DNA from: Bathynomus jamesi
Taxonomy: Eukaryota; Arthropoda; Malacostraca; Isopoda; Cirolanidae
DNA length: 64,000 nt
Reading direction: 5' to 3'
NCBI GenBank assembly: GCA_023014485.1
Contig: JAJOZX010012245.1
Location: 51,755 to 115,754, forward strand
The notes beneath the pieces were generated by a model. That model worked only from the letters and a program-made list of their open reading frames with translations. It made no database searches and was not told the origin of the DNA. Made by a program: the position numbers and the translations under genes. Positions 20,321-31,140 of this stretch are shown here, in pieces. How positions within the stretch are numbered: the first letter of the stretch is position 1; every line of letters begins with the position of its first letter.

Positions 20321-22230
20321 TATAGAAAATTTTCCCTGGCACCCGTTGCCATTGGTACCTCCTCGGTATGGGCCGCAAGGCCTTTTGAGGTACTTCTTTT
20401 CCTTGTAACTCCTTGTAACTCTCTCTCTCTCTCGAATTTACATAAAATAAAAAAATGATTCGCATTTTTCGCAGTGATTCATGTTGTTAAAAGTAAAGAA
20501 ACTGTGTGTTTACATAAGAATGAAAGGCTAAATGTCGTTGCTACTCAACTATACATCGTTTAAAGAGGAGTCTCTCAATTCAAGAAAGATATCGAAGTTA
20601 CACATGACAAAAAAATTTACTGAACTTCGTAGACCAGATCCATGACATCGATCAATTTTGGCCTTTCTTAAGTGCAGAAATTAACTAAAATTAAGATATA
20701 TAAACCCTAACCTAAAATAGAAAGTAAATTATACCCACCTATAGCCTAAATGAACGCACTATCTTCCACAAAAATCATACAATATCTTGTTTCGAAAGTA
20801 TAGTACAATACCCCTTTCGGAATTAAAAACCAACGCAGTAATAGATTATAACAACTATTTAAGAGGGGTGAGTTGCACTTTCCTTATCTAACCTAACTAA
20901 AATTAACCTAACCTAACTTATAATATGCATCCTTTCAGGGTAGTGTATACTTTCGAAACAAGATATTGTATGATTTTTTTTTAAGATATTGCATTCATTT
21001 AGGCTATAGATGGGTATAATTTACTTTCTACTTTAGCTCAGTTAGGGTTTATATATCTTAGTTTTTGTTAATTTCCACATTTAATAGGCCAAAATTGAAT
21101 TCTATGCATAAAATAACCTAATTTTTTTTTAGTAAGTACCAGTAGTGAAGGAAACCGAGAAGAGCCAGTCCGATAGACAAGGGTTGAAAATTAAACATCA
21201 AAATTGCATACCTCAAAGGGCATACACCTGACATAATGATCAAAGATGAAAGATGCCATAAAAACTTTGAAAAGACCTTATCCTAGTGCTTCTCTTTAGT
21301 TAAATTAGACTATAGGTTAAGGTGTTCATTTCAACTTGTCACAAAAGTTGAGAGTAGGTCTAAAAGGTTTTGGACTGCGTAAGTCCCCATTTTTAAGCCT
21401 ATTAAAAATTAAAAACATGCAATTATAGATTGATTCAAGCTGTAAGTTTTGTAAGTTTATATTTATATTTCTCATAATACAACGGAATATAACCCAGTTA
21501 CTTTAAGTTTAGAAGTTTAGGAACAAGGTTTAGGTAGCCTGCGCGTACGTCTGTATTTTGCTGTTATTACCTTATTTGAATACATTTTTTCCTATTAATT
21601 AATTGTTTCTTACAATTTAAATAGCCTGTGTATAAATTACCAATATTAACACACCCTATTTTAATTGTAAGATGCATCTCCAGTTACTTTAGAATGTCCT
21701 CAAGGAGTGAGTTGGTAACAGTAACGTATGCTTGAAACATGGAGGTAACTCGATCGGATAGATCTCTTGTAGGAAACTATGGTGTAATAGTATTATTATT
21801 AATAGTCTGTTTCCTCAGCCAACCACGAAGGGTCTCACACACATACACACACATGAATTACACTAAATTATAAGTGACTAGAGATTTCATGAATAATGAG
21901 AGCATGAAGTGAGAGATGAAAAAGGACAATATGGAAGCCAACACCATCTTCAGTTCTGGAGCCAATTCCAGAACGTTCAAGAAAAGAATGAAAATAAGGC
22001 CTAATAGTAAGCTAACTAATGAGGTTAGGGGAAATGACATTTACAGGTATTTAAGTCATGCTCAATAACATTAAACTATCACATCAACAAGATACCACAC
22101 TGAAAGAATATACAAAGGTAGTACTGAATGGATTAAATGCTATCATAAAAGTTGGTGATACGAAGGAAGGCTAGTATTAGTTTGAGAGGAAAGTTTTTCG
22201 ATTAGAGGATAAGAAGTGACAAATTCCAGT
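20321..22230. other. gene-free interval with large inverted repeat
   Basis: No coding is recognised. It contains the inverted repeat 20652-21098 and scattered CCTAACCTAACC runs near 20890-20925. The rest (21100-22230) is AT-rich, without a pattern I can name. Confidence 0.55.
20652..21098. mobile_element. 447-bp foldback/MITE-like inverted repeat
   Basis: Arms of about 165 bp: the left contains AAGATATATAAACCCTAAC and ATCATACAATATCTTGTTTCG; the right contains their complements, with outer ends TCAATTTTGGCC / GGCCAAAATTGA. The 120-bp centre has TTAGG-type repeats. No target duplication was found at the visible ends, so calling it a mobile element is inference. Confidence 0.6.
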
Positions 22231-22247
22231 TATACCTTCTGCAATAT

Positions 22248-23180
22248 TCAATCAAAGGAAACCGGTCTCTCTCTCAAAAACTGGGCACTCAACAAAAAAT
22301 GTTGTAATGCCACAGGGACTTGGCAGGAGGTACAAAAGGTTCTACGATTGTTAGAAAAATAATGTTGATGAGTAAAGTAACAGGTTCCCAGTCTCCTCAT
22401 CGTTAATACAACTTCGTCATGTGACAGTCCCTTCGGGGTTGGATGTCCATCAGCTACTTTAACTAGGGTCCCATCTCTTATATTAAAGTATCGCTCCCAG
22501 TGATTCTGCCGCAGTGAGTAAAGGGTCTTCCTTATTTTGGTTCTAATTTGTGAAAAAGTTACTAAAGTCTCATACTCTGTGCTATAGATATGCGCCTTTC
22601 TTGCAATTTCATCAGCATATTCGTTTCCCACAAATTCCACAATCCCTTTATGACCAGGAATCCAAATAAAATGAACCTCTGTTGGATCCAAGAGATGTAA
22701 GGAATTGAGCATTTTCAGGGCAAATTTAGAAATGTAGCAAAATTTTATCTCATTTTTGTAAATTGTAATGGTTTTTATATCAAAAAGGCTTTAATATATG
22801 TTACTCATACTCTAACCTTTGTGTTATTTTATGCTACACATAGTGCTTATGCGGAAATCAGGGCACCCTGAAAATTTTCAGGGCAAATCCCCCCCCCCTG
22901 TAAAGTGCCATCCCATAGGCATACACCTCTGGACAGAGGTATCAGATATAGTTGAGAGAGAAGATAGTGAATCATTGCAGATGATGATTTTATTAGTATT
23001 GGGATGAACTACATATACAGGAAAGCCCTGTAAATGGCAAAACGTTCAGCATCAAATATGGGTGTGCCATTAAACAGAACAAAAGAAAAGTCCCTTTCTG
23101 CAATACAAAAACCTGCCTCGGCTGAACCTGTGGGATCCACTGGTTTTATAGTTTTAGTGTTTTGGTAGGTAAGGGACTGT
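22248..23180 (-). pseudogene. LINE RNase H domain (I/Jockey type)
   Basis: Read on the minus strand, 23150-23034 gives AEAGFCIAERDFSFVLF and FDAERFAIYRA (the Glu block). A frameshift then leads to KIIICNDSLSSLSTISDTS (Asp), and after a roughly 200-bp interruption (22712-22930) to HFIWIPGHKGI and GNEYADEIA, the last RNase H motif. A Cys-rich tail (FCTSCQVPVALQHFLL) follows. This is the RNase H/C-terminal part of an I- or Jockey-clade non-LTR element, inactivated by shifts and an insertion. Confidence 0.8.
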
Positions 23181-23324
23181 TTGGGGTTTCGGAAACTCAG
23201 AAGAGTTTTGATTGAGCAGACGAAGGAAGAAACTCGTAGTTAGCCTATTAAACTCTCATGTTCTAACATTCTAAAATTCACTGGTAAAAACAGTGAACGT
23301 TTTAGCAACATATAAAGCCTTATA

Positions 23325-23365
23325 AGCTCTGCGCATGTGGGGATGGACCCCGCATGCGCAGAGCT
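23325..23365. repeat. short GC-rich hairpin
   Basis: AGCTCTGCGCATGTGGGG pairs with CCCCGCATGCGCAGAGCT around ATGGA; one pair is a T-G wobble. Function unknown. Confidence 0.75.
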
Positions 23366-23429
23366 ACCTCACCTCCTACCCGCCGCACCCTATTTCGCGC
23401 TTCTTGGTTCTCTATTTTCGTGCCGAGCT

Positions 23430-24034
23430 CAGGGTTGCCAGACCGTGCTAAATTTGGCAAATATTGCAAAAAAAAAAAATTTTTTTTAAATTTGCTATTT
23501 TTTTATTGGCAAAATTTTTTTTGCCAAAAAAAATGCCATTTTTTAAAAATCCTATGCCAAAAATGCCAAAAACAGCTAACGGCCCAACATTAGCAAAATA
23601 CCAACGCTTCATGACTTAGGGTGTGAACATAGCAAATCCAGGTTACATGTATACAGGTTACCTCCTCCAATCAGCTTAAATTTTCTAATAGTTCCTTCAA
23701 ATGAGGTATGTAGAAGACTGCCAGACAAGTTTCAATTTTATGAAACTCTGAAATCCTTTCATCCAGATATTTATCTGTCACAGACACAATATGTAAGATT
23801 TTCTTATTTAACTTTAAGCGATTTTAATCTGCTCAATCTTGACCTTGATGAAATGGGAAGGTGTTTTTATTTTATTTTTTGTCGAATTTTAATATAAGAG
23901 GTTTCAAAATGGTAACATATCCTCCCAAAATGATAATGCCAAAAAAAATGCTATTTTTGAAAAATCCTTTGCCAAAAATGCCAAAAACTGGCTGAAAGTT
24001 TGCTATAAACTCTCTCAACCATCTGGCCACCCTG
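23430..24034. mobile_element. non-autonomous hAT element
   Basis: An exact 8-bp duplication GCCGAGCT (23422-23429 and 24035-24042) flanks termini CAGGGTTGCCAGACCG and, in reverse complement, CAGGGTGGCCAGATGG. The 605-bp interior is full of TTGCCAAAAA/AATGCCATTTTT blocks that recur near both ends, as in hAT subterminal repeats. No transposase is present. Confidence 0.92.
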
Positions 24035-24312
24035 GCCGAGCTTGGTTGAGATTGGCCTAAGGACCTATGAATAAGTAGAAAACAAAGAGACAGGTTTTTG
24101 TGATTTAATACACATTAGGCTAGGTTAGTAATTAGGACGTATGCACTCTTTTTGTCTCTGCGTCTGGCATCTGGAATTTTACCGAAAGTTCTCGCGTTAA
24201 TTTCAGTCGAAATTTTAACTTCAGTTTAAGTTTTCGTTTTGCATGCCGAGCTCGAGTAATTTCGATTAAAAATCTCGCTGCACCAGACGCGAGTAATTTG
24301 AACTAAAACTTT

Positions 24313-24501
24313 AGCCTGACACATGGGGCATGTAGTGGAGAAAGATCATTCAGTAAAATGACAATTACCAAGAACAGGCTACGAACAGCAATGACACATG
24401 AATGGCTTAGTAAGCTAGCAATAATGAACATTGAGTATGACATACGGCGTGAGTTGGACTTCAGTAATACTGTCAAGGATTTCACTAAACAAAAGTCATG
24501 A
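24313..24501 (+). pseudogene. hAT dimerisation-domain remnant
   Basis: The frame reads ACSGERSFSKMTITKNRLRT, then WLSKLAIMNIEYDIRR and a stop at 24499. This is the C-terminal hAT dimerisation motif (SxERSFSxxxxxxxRLRxxxxxxxLxxLxxMxIE). Nothing upstream encodes the rest of a transposase. Confidence 0.78.
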
Positions 24502-24809
24502 AAAGTTCCTGGTTTATTGTAATTCTTTCTATCCCACACACTTTCTATTGAACTATTCTGAATCTGAGAAACAGTATGTCAAAAACGCATATATTAGTAG
24601 TAAACTATTAAAATACGGTAAAATTCAATGCTTTTTATAATGCTTTAATATAAGTTCGAATTAATGTATAATTTGTGTAATTAATAACCTGCTGATTTAT
24701 TAGGGAGTTTGTGGCTAGATATGAGGAGGACAGTAAGTAGAAATGGTTTGAAGTGGACATAATAGAGGCCGCCCATGGCCCCCACATTGCTAAATCCAGC
24801 ACTGAATCC

Positions 24810-24975
24810 AAGTCCCCAAGGCTATTAGCTACTGCTTTTAAATTCCCTCAATACCCTTTTCTTGTCTTTAATCATTTTAGCTATTTATGTATTCCACCAC
24901 AAAGGTTTTGCTAATCCTGTTATTCTATTTCTACAAACCATAATTCATATTTTTCTCTTTCTACAAGCCATAATG
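24810..24975 (-). pseudogene. CR1-like LINE linker fragment
   Basis: It matches, with substitutions, 59925-60025 of the minus-strand CR1-like LINE (shared ACTGCTTTTAAATTC, CTTTTCTTGTCTTTAATCAT, CACAAAGGTTT), so it is a short fragment of the same family. Confidence 0.6.
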
Positions 24976-25369
24976 TCTGTGAGCAAGGAAGAGCTCCAGA
25001 CCGCGAGCCAATAACACAGAGTTGTGTTAGCAGACTTGTTGAAAGTTTAAGGAAACAGGATCCATAGAAGATAAACCACGCAGTGGACCTTCAAGGAGGT
25101 CCACTGACGATGATACAGCAACTGCTATCCTGGCTCATTTTAACAGAAGTCCCAATAAGTCTCTTCGGCGATTGTCCGCCGAGACAGGAGCAGTGGCGGC
25201 TCGTGACTTTCAGTTATAGGGTGCCTCAGAAATTGCGAACAATTGTGTCGATTATATATATATATATATGAGAGAGAGAAAGTCGAATAGATAAATAGGA
25301 TAACTACTCACTACTCAGTCATAAAAAATAAGTAAAATAGTATCAAAATCAATTATAGGGTACTTACGC

Positions 25370-25950
25370 TTAACGGGTAATTTCGAATTTGCCAAAAATT
25401 TTATTTAAAACAAATTCCATTCTTCTGTTTTTATTCTGAGCGAAAAGGTCTATTACTTTTTCATTGAAATTCTGTGTACTGTTGATCAAATTTTTCTCTA
25501 TTGAAATCATTGCAAGAGCATTTAGTCTTTCCTGATTCATAGTGCTTCTTAAGAACGTCTTTATTCTTTTTAATGTTGAATGGCAGCGTTCGGCCTCGAA
25601 TGTAGTCATGGGGATGGTCAAAAGAATTTTTATGAGCTCATGCTTTTCAGTTTTTTCTTTCATTTTGTTTATATTTGTAAAACCACTTTTGTCCACGTCA
25701 AGTCACCACCGAGTAGTAGACACGGGAAACAAAATAATGCATTTTTAACTTTACAACCACAAAGCCAACTTTTTCTTTGGTACCATTCTGAATTAAAACT
25801 ACGAATAGATTTCTTATTGTTACTTATTCCGGGCTGAGATATTTGAATTTCTGGTGTAGGGCGTCCTTCAGTTTTAATAGCTATTTTTTCTTGAAGAGAT
25901 AACTGTGAAAAATTACGAGACTGAATTTTACTCACTGTCACCCGACTCAC
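25370..25950 (-). pseudogene. hAT transposase: TTF finger joined to dimerisation domain
   Basis: Minus-strand reading begins with EGRPTPEIQISQPGISN and a TTF-type zinc finger (EWYQRKSWLCGCKVKNALFC, then FPCLLLGGDLTWTK). After a frameshift near 25680, FTNINKMKEKTEKHE completes the finger and runs straight into FEAERCHSTLKRIKTFLRST and RLNALAMISIEK, the C-terminal dimerisation motif. The RNase H catalytic core, usually several hundred residues, is missing. The product, if read through, would bind DNA and dimerise without catalysis; that role is inference. Confidence 0.82.
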
Positions 25951-26496
25951 TTCTGGGGGCTAGCGCAGCCATGATAATAGAATAGGCGCCTAGTTAAAAT
26001 TTCAAAAACAAAAATTCACTTGCGAAAAAAATATTCTAAGAAATGAAAGCTATATATTGTAAATAATCCAATTATTATATAATTAACTTCAATCTCACGA
26101 CAAAAAATAAATGATAACGAATCATTGATAAATGCAATTCGGAAATTAAATTTCGAATTAGCAAACGATACAGCAACACAACTACCACGTCAAACAAACA
26201 CATCGGCCTGCTCTGTCCACAGTGCTTTGGGTCCTCTTAAAACCGCGATTCTGACTCGCTCTTCGTACGTCCGCCACCGAGGTTTCAAGCGTTTTGAACA
26301 AAATCTGGAACTGTTAAGTACGCAGTTCCCACGGGAAGGCTGAAGCTACTTTCGTGATTCATTCGTTCGGCATTGAAATAGTTTTAGGAAAAAAGGATAT
26401 AATCTGATTTAAAAACTCAAAGTTCATTGAAAAAAAACAATCAGAGAGGCTATTTTAAATATTTAAATATAAAGATCATAAGATGAATGATGGGGG

Positions 26497-27047
26497 CAGT
26501 GGTGTAGTGCTAAATAAAGAAGTGAGGGAACACATTTTGAAAGTGTTACTCAGATGCGGGGGGGGACAATGGCGAGCGCGGCGAGCCCATACAGCTGGGG
26601 GTCCGGGGGCACTGTAAGCCCCCCGGGAAATCTTTTGAAATCTGACCAATTTAGGGATATTTTGAGGTCATATGCACTGGATATTAGGATATATTCCAAG
26701 GTTGAAGATGCAGTATTTCCAGTGTCATTAGATATATGACATCCAGTACGATCAATAAAAATAGCTAACAACTGGAATGATTAACTAAAAAAAAGTTAAC
26801 AACTGGTACGCCGTGGTGACTGTTTCACCAGATCTTTATAGGCTAGCATTGCCTCAGTCGAAGCTAAAAGAAATGAAACAGTTAATGATTCTTTCTCATA
26901 TTTCTTCTAGGGGTGGGAATTAAAATTTCATGACGTTAGAGATTCGTAAGTTCGGATTTATTTGAAATAGTGAGGGAACGCCGTTCCGTCTACCAAAAAA
27001 AGTAAGGGAACGCCGTTCCCACGCGTTCCCACAGCACTACACCACTG
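26497..27047. mobile_element. non-autonomous hAT nested in hAT
   Basis: An exact 8-bp duplication GATGGGGG (26489-26496 and 27048-27055) flanks inverted ends CAGTGGTGTAGTGCT and AGCACTACACCACTG, a 15-bp perfect TIR. The 551-bp interior has GAGGGAACGCCGTTCC-type repeats near the right end and no transposase. Confidence 0.94.
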
Positions 27048-28509
27048 GATGGGGGTGCTGCAGTTCCACAGTGTCTACTTGCGAGCCGCTCCTGGACAGG
27101 AGTGTCGAAAAGTAGCATCCATCACATTCTTCAGGCTCACAAATGGCATCCATATAAACTTCAGATCCTACAGAAATTAAGCGAAGATGATCCCGACCGG
27201 CGGATGGAATTTTGTGAATGGGCTACGGACAATATGCTCAGGATGCCAATTTCCCATCCACCATTCTGTTCAGTGACGAGGCTGTTTTTTATGGAAATGG
27301 TGAGGTAAATCGACAGAACACCCGCTACTGGTCTCAAAACAACCCTCACTGGTATACCTCTTCAAAGGAACAAGGTGCATCTCGGGTGATGGTATGGTGT
27401 GGCATTTGGAAGGATCGCATCATAGGCCCCCTCTTTTTCGATGAACATGTCACTGGAGGCACCTACCTACGTATGCTCAAGGAAGAAGCATTTCCCAGTG
27501 TCTTGAAAGAAAGAAGGAAATTTCCCAACATGGTTCCAGCAAGACGGCGCTCCTGCACATTACAGCACCCAAGTAAGGGAATACCTGTACCAACAATTCC
27601 CTGGTCATTGGATAGGACGTTGAGGGCCTGTGGAATGGCCAGCTAGAAGCCCGGATCTTACGCCACTAGATCTTTATCTCTGGGGCCACTTGAAAGCGCT
27701 GGTATACGTAGAGAAAATTAGGAGTGTTGAACATTTGCGGCAGCGCATTATTGGGGCATGTAACACCATTACTCCTGACATCATTCACTGTGTGCTTGCT
27801 GACTGGGTATCACGTCTGAATTTGTGTATTGAAAACAATGGTGGACATAGTGAGCACGTCCTGTAAATAAAAGCTTTTGTTTTGCCTTTTTTTATTATTT
27901 TTCCTATGATGCCGGACTTATGGGACACCCTGTATATATATTATATAAATTACTACTATTATATTCTTGTTTATTTTTTTAGGAATTGGTAGTATGCTAT
28001 TTTAGTATTAAATTCATAGGCCTGCACTAAATTATAGATATATATTCATTTTATTGGCTTATAATGGAGGCCGGTCATAGATTTGATCGCTGAAAGTTGA
28101 AATTGAAATGTGCAGATCCACTGGAATGTCACAAGGGAAGTAGAAGAATGAAGGATCTACATATTGTCTCCAATTTAATTCTGAAAAAGCTACCATCTAT
28201 GAATCTTTCCAAAGACCACAGACTCTCAGAGATGGGCAGTATCTTTAGGCCTGTTCAAAAATCAACGTTTTCTTATTTTCATAGGTTTCTGTACATTTTC
28301 CCATGCTTTTTGACCTGAAAAAGCCGAAAATCACAACTATTTTGACCTAGGATGTTGGGAAGCATTGCCGCATGGAGCTTTAAATTTTCTGCCTTGAAAT
28401 CGGCCAAAGCGCCAATTCCGGGGTCCCTTGAATTATGTTTTGCACTTTAACTTTTGATCTAAACAAGATAGAGCAACAAATTAGGTATCAAATGAAAGAG
28501 CATAAAATT

Positions 28510-28513
28510 AATA

Positions 28514-28544
<31 letters not shown>

Positions 28545-28549
28545 TAAAT

Positions 28550-28580
<31 letters not shown>

Positions 28581-28582
28581 TA
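28510..28582. repeat. (AAT)n microsatellite
   Basis: An ATAATAATAATA tract with two interruptions, between the left TIR and the gene of the transposon at 28246-31627. Confidence 0.9.
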
Positions 28583-28654
28583 TCTATCATTTTTCAGGAA
28601 ACAACAGAAACTCAATCAGAATCTAGAAAACCATCTACAAGTTACAACTTCACA

Positions 28655-31140
28655 ATGGCATTAAGCAAGGAGCTGAGGGAGCTCCGTGGGCGCACAGTTG
28701 ATATCTCAGAACTCCACGTACTGTCCACAGGCAGGTGTCAACTGGGCCATCTACCAGATCTCTCACTGAAACTTTCCTGGTTGGATACCCTTCAGCTTTT
28801 ATCAGTGGTTCCCAGCTTCCCACCAACAGACAGGCGTTCCAGTATTTCCTTAATCTTCAGAATTTACCGGAAAATGCAGGGAGGCCCATGGTTCAAGACC
28901 TTGCATATGAAACAGTTGAATCTATCATCCCATTCTGGCAGATGGCTAGGATCAAGACAATGACCAAGTACAACGCAATGAAGCTCTTCATGAAACTACA
29001 TGAGAAACATCGTGCTCTGGTGAAAAGCAAAGGAAGAGCAAGTAACCCTGGAGGAAAAAGAGGAGCATTTGTGCTGGAATTAGACAGCCTGTTCGATATA
29101 GGAGCTCCAGATGCAATCCAGGAAATACAGAACAACAGACTGTTATCCAGAGAGAAGAAAGATGAGGATATCAGGTTCTACGAAGACCAAAAGACTGAGA
29201 GGAAAGGTCATATGTCTGGTCATGACAAGATTTTTGAGACAAGATCCCTGCAGCAAGCAGCGAGGAATGAAAGACTGCAGCATAGACAAGAACAAGGTAA
29301 AACTAATTACTTTGAACGTTACAAAAAGTTTTAAGTTTTACTCCATTGCGATATTTAGCATGTACTTAACAATTACTGTCTTAACATGTTGTACTATTTT
29401 ACAGCTGCAGCAGAACAAGAGGCAGTTGTTCATGTGGATGACATTACCTGGGGTGACTCAACTGACAACGACGCTAACACAGAGGACATGGATTACCATC
29501 AGCCTCGTCCTGGATGTTCTCACCATCAAGACACTGTGACTAGTGTGACTTTGACGTTTCCAAGGAAGGTCATGGAATGTGATGTCATCTGCAATACAGC
29601 TGATCGTCTTGGTTTATCAGACAATCAAGTTACTGCCATGGTTTCTGCCACCTTGAAAGCTGGAGGGGCTGATCTGGATAACTTCGTCATCTCAACCTCA
29701 ACAACACGTCGCAACAGAATGCTGTCCAGGTATAATATCAGCCAGAGTCACATGTCCAAGTTTTGTGAAAACCCCCCACAGTACGCTGCCTTACACTGGG
29801 ATGGAAAGTTGCTCAAAGATGTCTTGGGCAGTGAACCTGGAAGTACCTCAGAGACTTTAGCTGTGCTAGTGTCTGGTCCACCTTCATACACTGAAGGAAA
29901 GTTATTGGGAGTACCTGTCATCGACAATTCTTCTGGCACAGCTCAGGCTGAGGCTTCAATGGATTTACTGGAGACATGGGAACTTACGGATAATGTTACT
30001 GCCCTTGTTTTTAACACTACATCCAGTAACAGTGGAGTTCACAGAGGAGCTGCCAAACTGCTAGAGAAAATGCTGAACAAAAAGGTGTTTTATCTGGCCT
30101 GTCGACATCACATCCTGGAAATCCTAGTAGGAGCAGTTTGGGAGAAGCTGTTTGGGAAGGTGAAGGGGCCAGATAATCCCTGGTTTGAGCATCTGAAGGA
30201 TGTTTGGACGGACTTGTCCAAGGAAAACCCAAAGATGCTGGCTATCAACAGCAAATGGCTGAAGGAAAAGAAGAAGAACAGTGAAGAAATACTCCAAGAC
30301 ATTCTAACAGCAGAAAGGCTTCCAAGAGCCGACTACAGGGAAATGGCTGAACTGACAGTCATTGTTCTTGGAGGAACGCCTCCTCGAGGTATTCACTGGA
30401 GTCGACCAGGCGCCATTCATCAGGCCAGATGGATGGCCAGAAACCTGTACTCCATGAAAATGCTGATGTTTGCAGATCAACTTGAGTACGACGAAGACAC
30501 TGTATCAAAGCTGGAAAGACTCAACACCTTCCTTGCGCTGTTCTACACTCCTGTATGGATGATGTCAATGTCTGCTGCAGATGCTCCCGTGAATGATCTA
30601 AGTCTAATCCAGGACATGTTGAAGTACAAGAAAACTGACCCAGAGCTTGCTGATGCAGTACTTAATAAGATGGAAAACCACAAATGGTACCTGACGCAGG
30701 AAGTCGTGCCATTTGCCCTGTTCAGCAGTAGATTGAGTGACACATTGAAGCACGACATTGCTGCCCAGTTACATGCCACTGAGAAGCCAGACAGCTTCAG
30801 AACAGGAAAGCCTCTATTCCAGAGAGTCACAGCTAAGACCACCCTGGTTGATCTCATTGGCCCAGAATCACATTTCCTGCTGGACACACTGAACATTGGA
30901 TCCGAGTGGCTTCTGGAACCTGTCACGTCTTGGCCACAGAATGAGGACTACAGAAAAGCGTTGGACTATGTTAAGAATCTGAAAGCGGTGAATGACATTG
31001 CTGAACGTGGTGTCAAGATGATGAGCGACTTTGCAAATGTCATAACAACAGATGCCAAGCAAAGGGACTATCTCCTTCAAGCTGTGGAGTTCAACAGACG
31101 CCGCTTTGACAGCTTCAAGAAACAAACTCTCAACAACTGA
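28655..31140 (+). CDS. transposase-like gene, two exons, one frameshift
   Basis: Exon 1 starts at ATG 28655 (MALSKELRELRGRTVDISEL). A 1-base shift near 28775 moves it to the frame with AFISGSQLPTNRQAFQYF and GRPMVQDLAYETVESIIPFW. The exon ends at 29296 in AAG|GTAAAA, and the intron runs to TTTTACAG at 29404. Joining gives an in-frame GCT and continues QEQ-AAAEQE into exon 2. Exon 2 has ALVFNTTSSNSG (acidic/Asn block), LACRHHILEILVGAVW (a C-x2-H-like motif) and KGPDNPWFEHLKDVW. It ends with AERGVKMMSDFANVITTDAK and DYLLQAVEFNRRRF. The layout resembles RNase H-fold transposases of the hAT/MULE type. I recall similar uncharacterised proteins in many metazoans but cannot assign a family. A single correction would restore the frame. 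Confidence 0.78.

Larger units (their letters stand above)
25191..27094 (-). mobile_element. internally deleted hAT element inside mariner
   Basis: It is delimited by an exact 8-bp duplication GACAGGAG (25183-25190 and 27095-27102). The ends are CAGTGGCGGCTCGTGA on the left and CAGGAGCGGCTCGC in reverse complement on the right. The minus strand encodes only the two extremities of a hAT transposase (25370-25950). A second hAT element (26497-27047) is nested in its non-coding part. Confidence 0.93.
24973..27866 (+). pseudogene. mariner/Tc1 transposase, multiply broken
   Basis: Parts in order: a degraded N terminus (24973-25190) ending with SIEDKPRSGPSRRSTDDD and a helix-turn-helix region; the 1.9-kb hAT insertion; then SKSSIHHILQAHKWHPYK (27102) and the catalytic domain. 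FSDEAVF gives the first Asp (27278). After a 1-base shift near 27533, FQQDGAPAH gives the second. RSPDLTPLDLYLWG gives the third, 41 residues after the second when an in-frame TGA near 27616 is counted as one residue. This spacing differs from classical mariner DD34D and Tc1 DD34E. The copy has at least three shifts or stops and is dead. Confidence 0.85.
24973..27932 (+). mobile_element. mariner/Tc1 element, DD41D spacing
   Basis: The right end is clear: CAGGGTGTCCCATAAGTCC in reverse complement, followed by TA (27933-27934), the target of this superfamily. The left TIR is not seen, so the element is 5'-truncated or diverged there. The transposase is split by a hAT element (25191-27094). The interrupted sequence rejoins at GACAGGAG (AETG-VSKSS). 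A polyadenylation signal AATAAA directly follows the stop codon at 27866. Confidence 0.82.

Noticed and set aside
22712..22930. A separate hAT insertion with CAGGGCA ends in the LINE RNase H
   Set aside because: CAGGGCAAAT occurs at both sides, but in direct rather than inverted orientation and without a clear TSD; left as an unexplained interruption.
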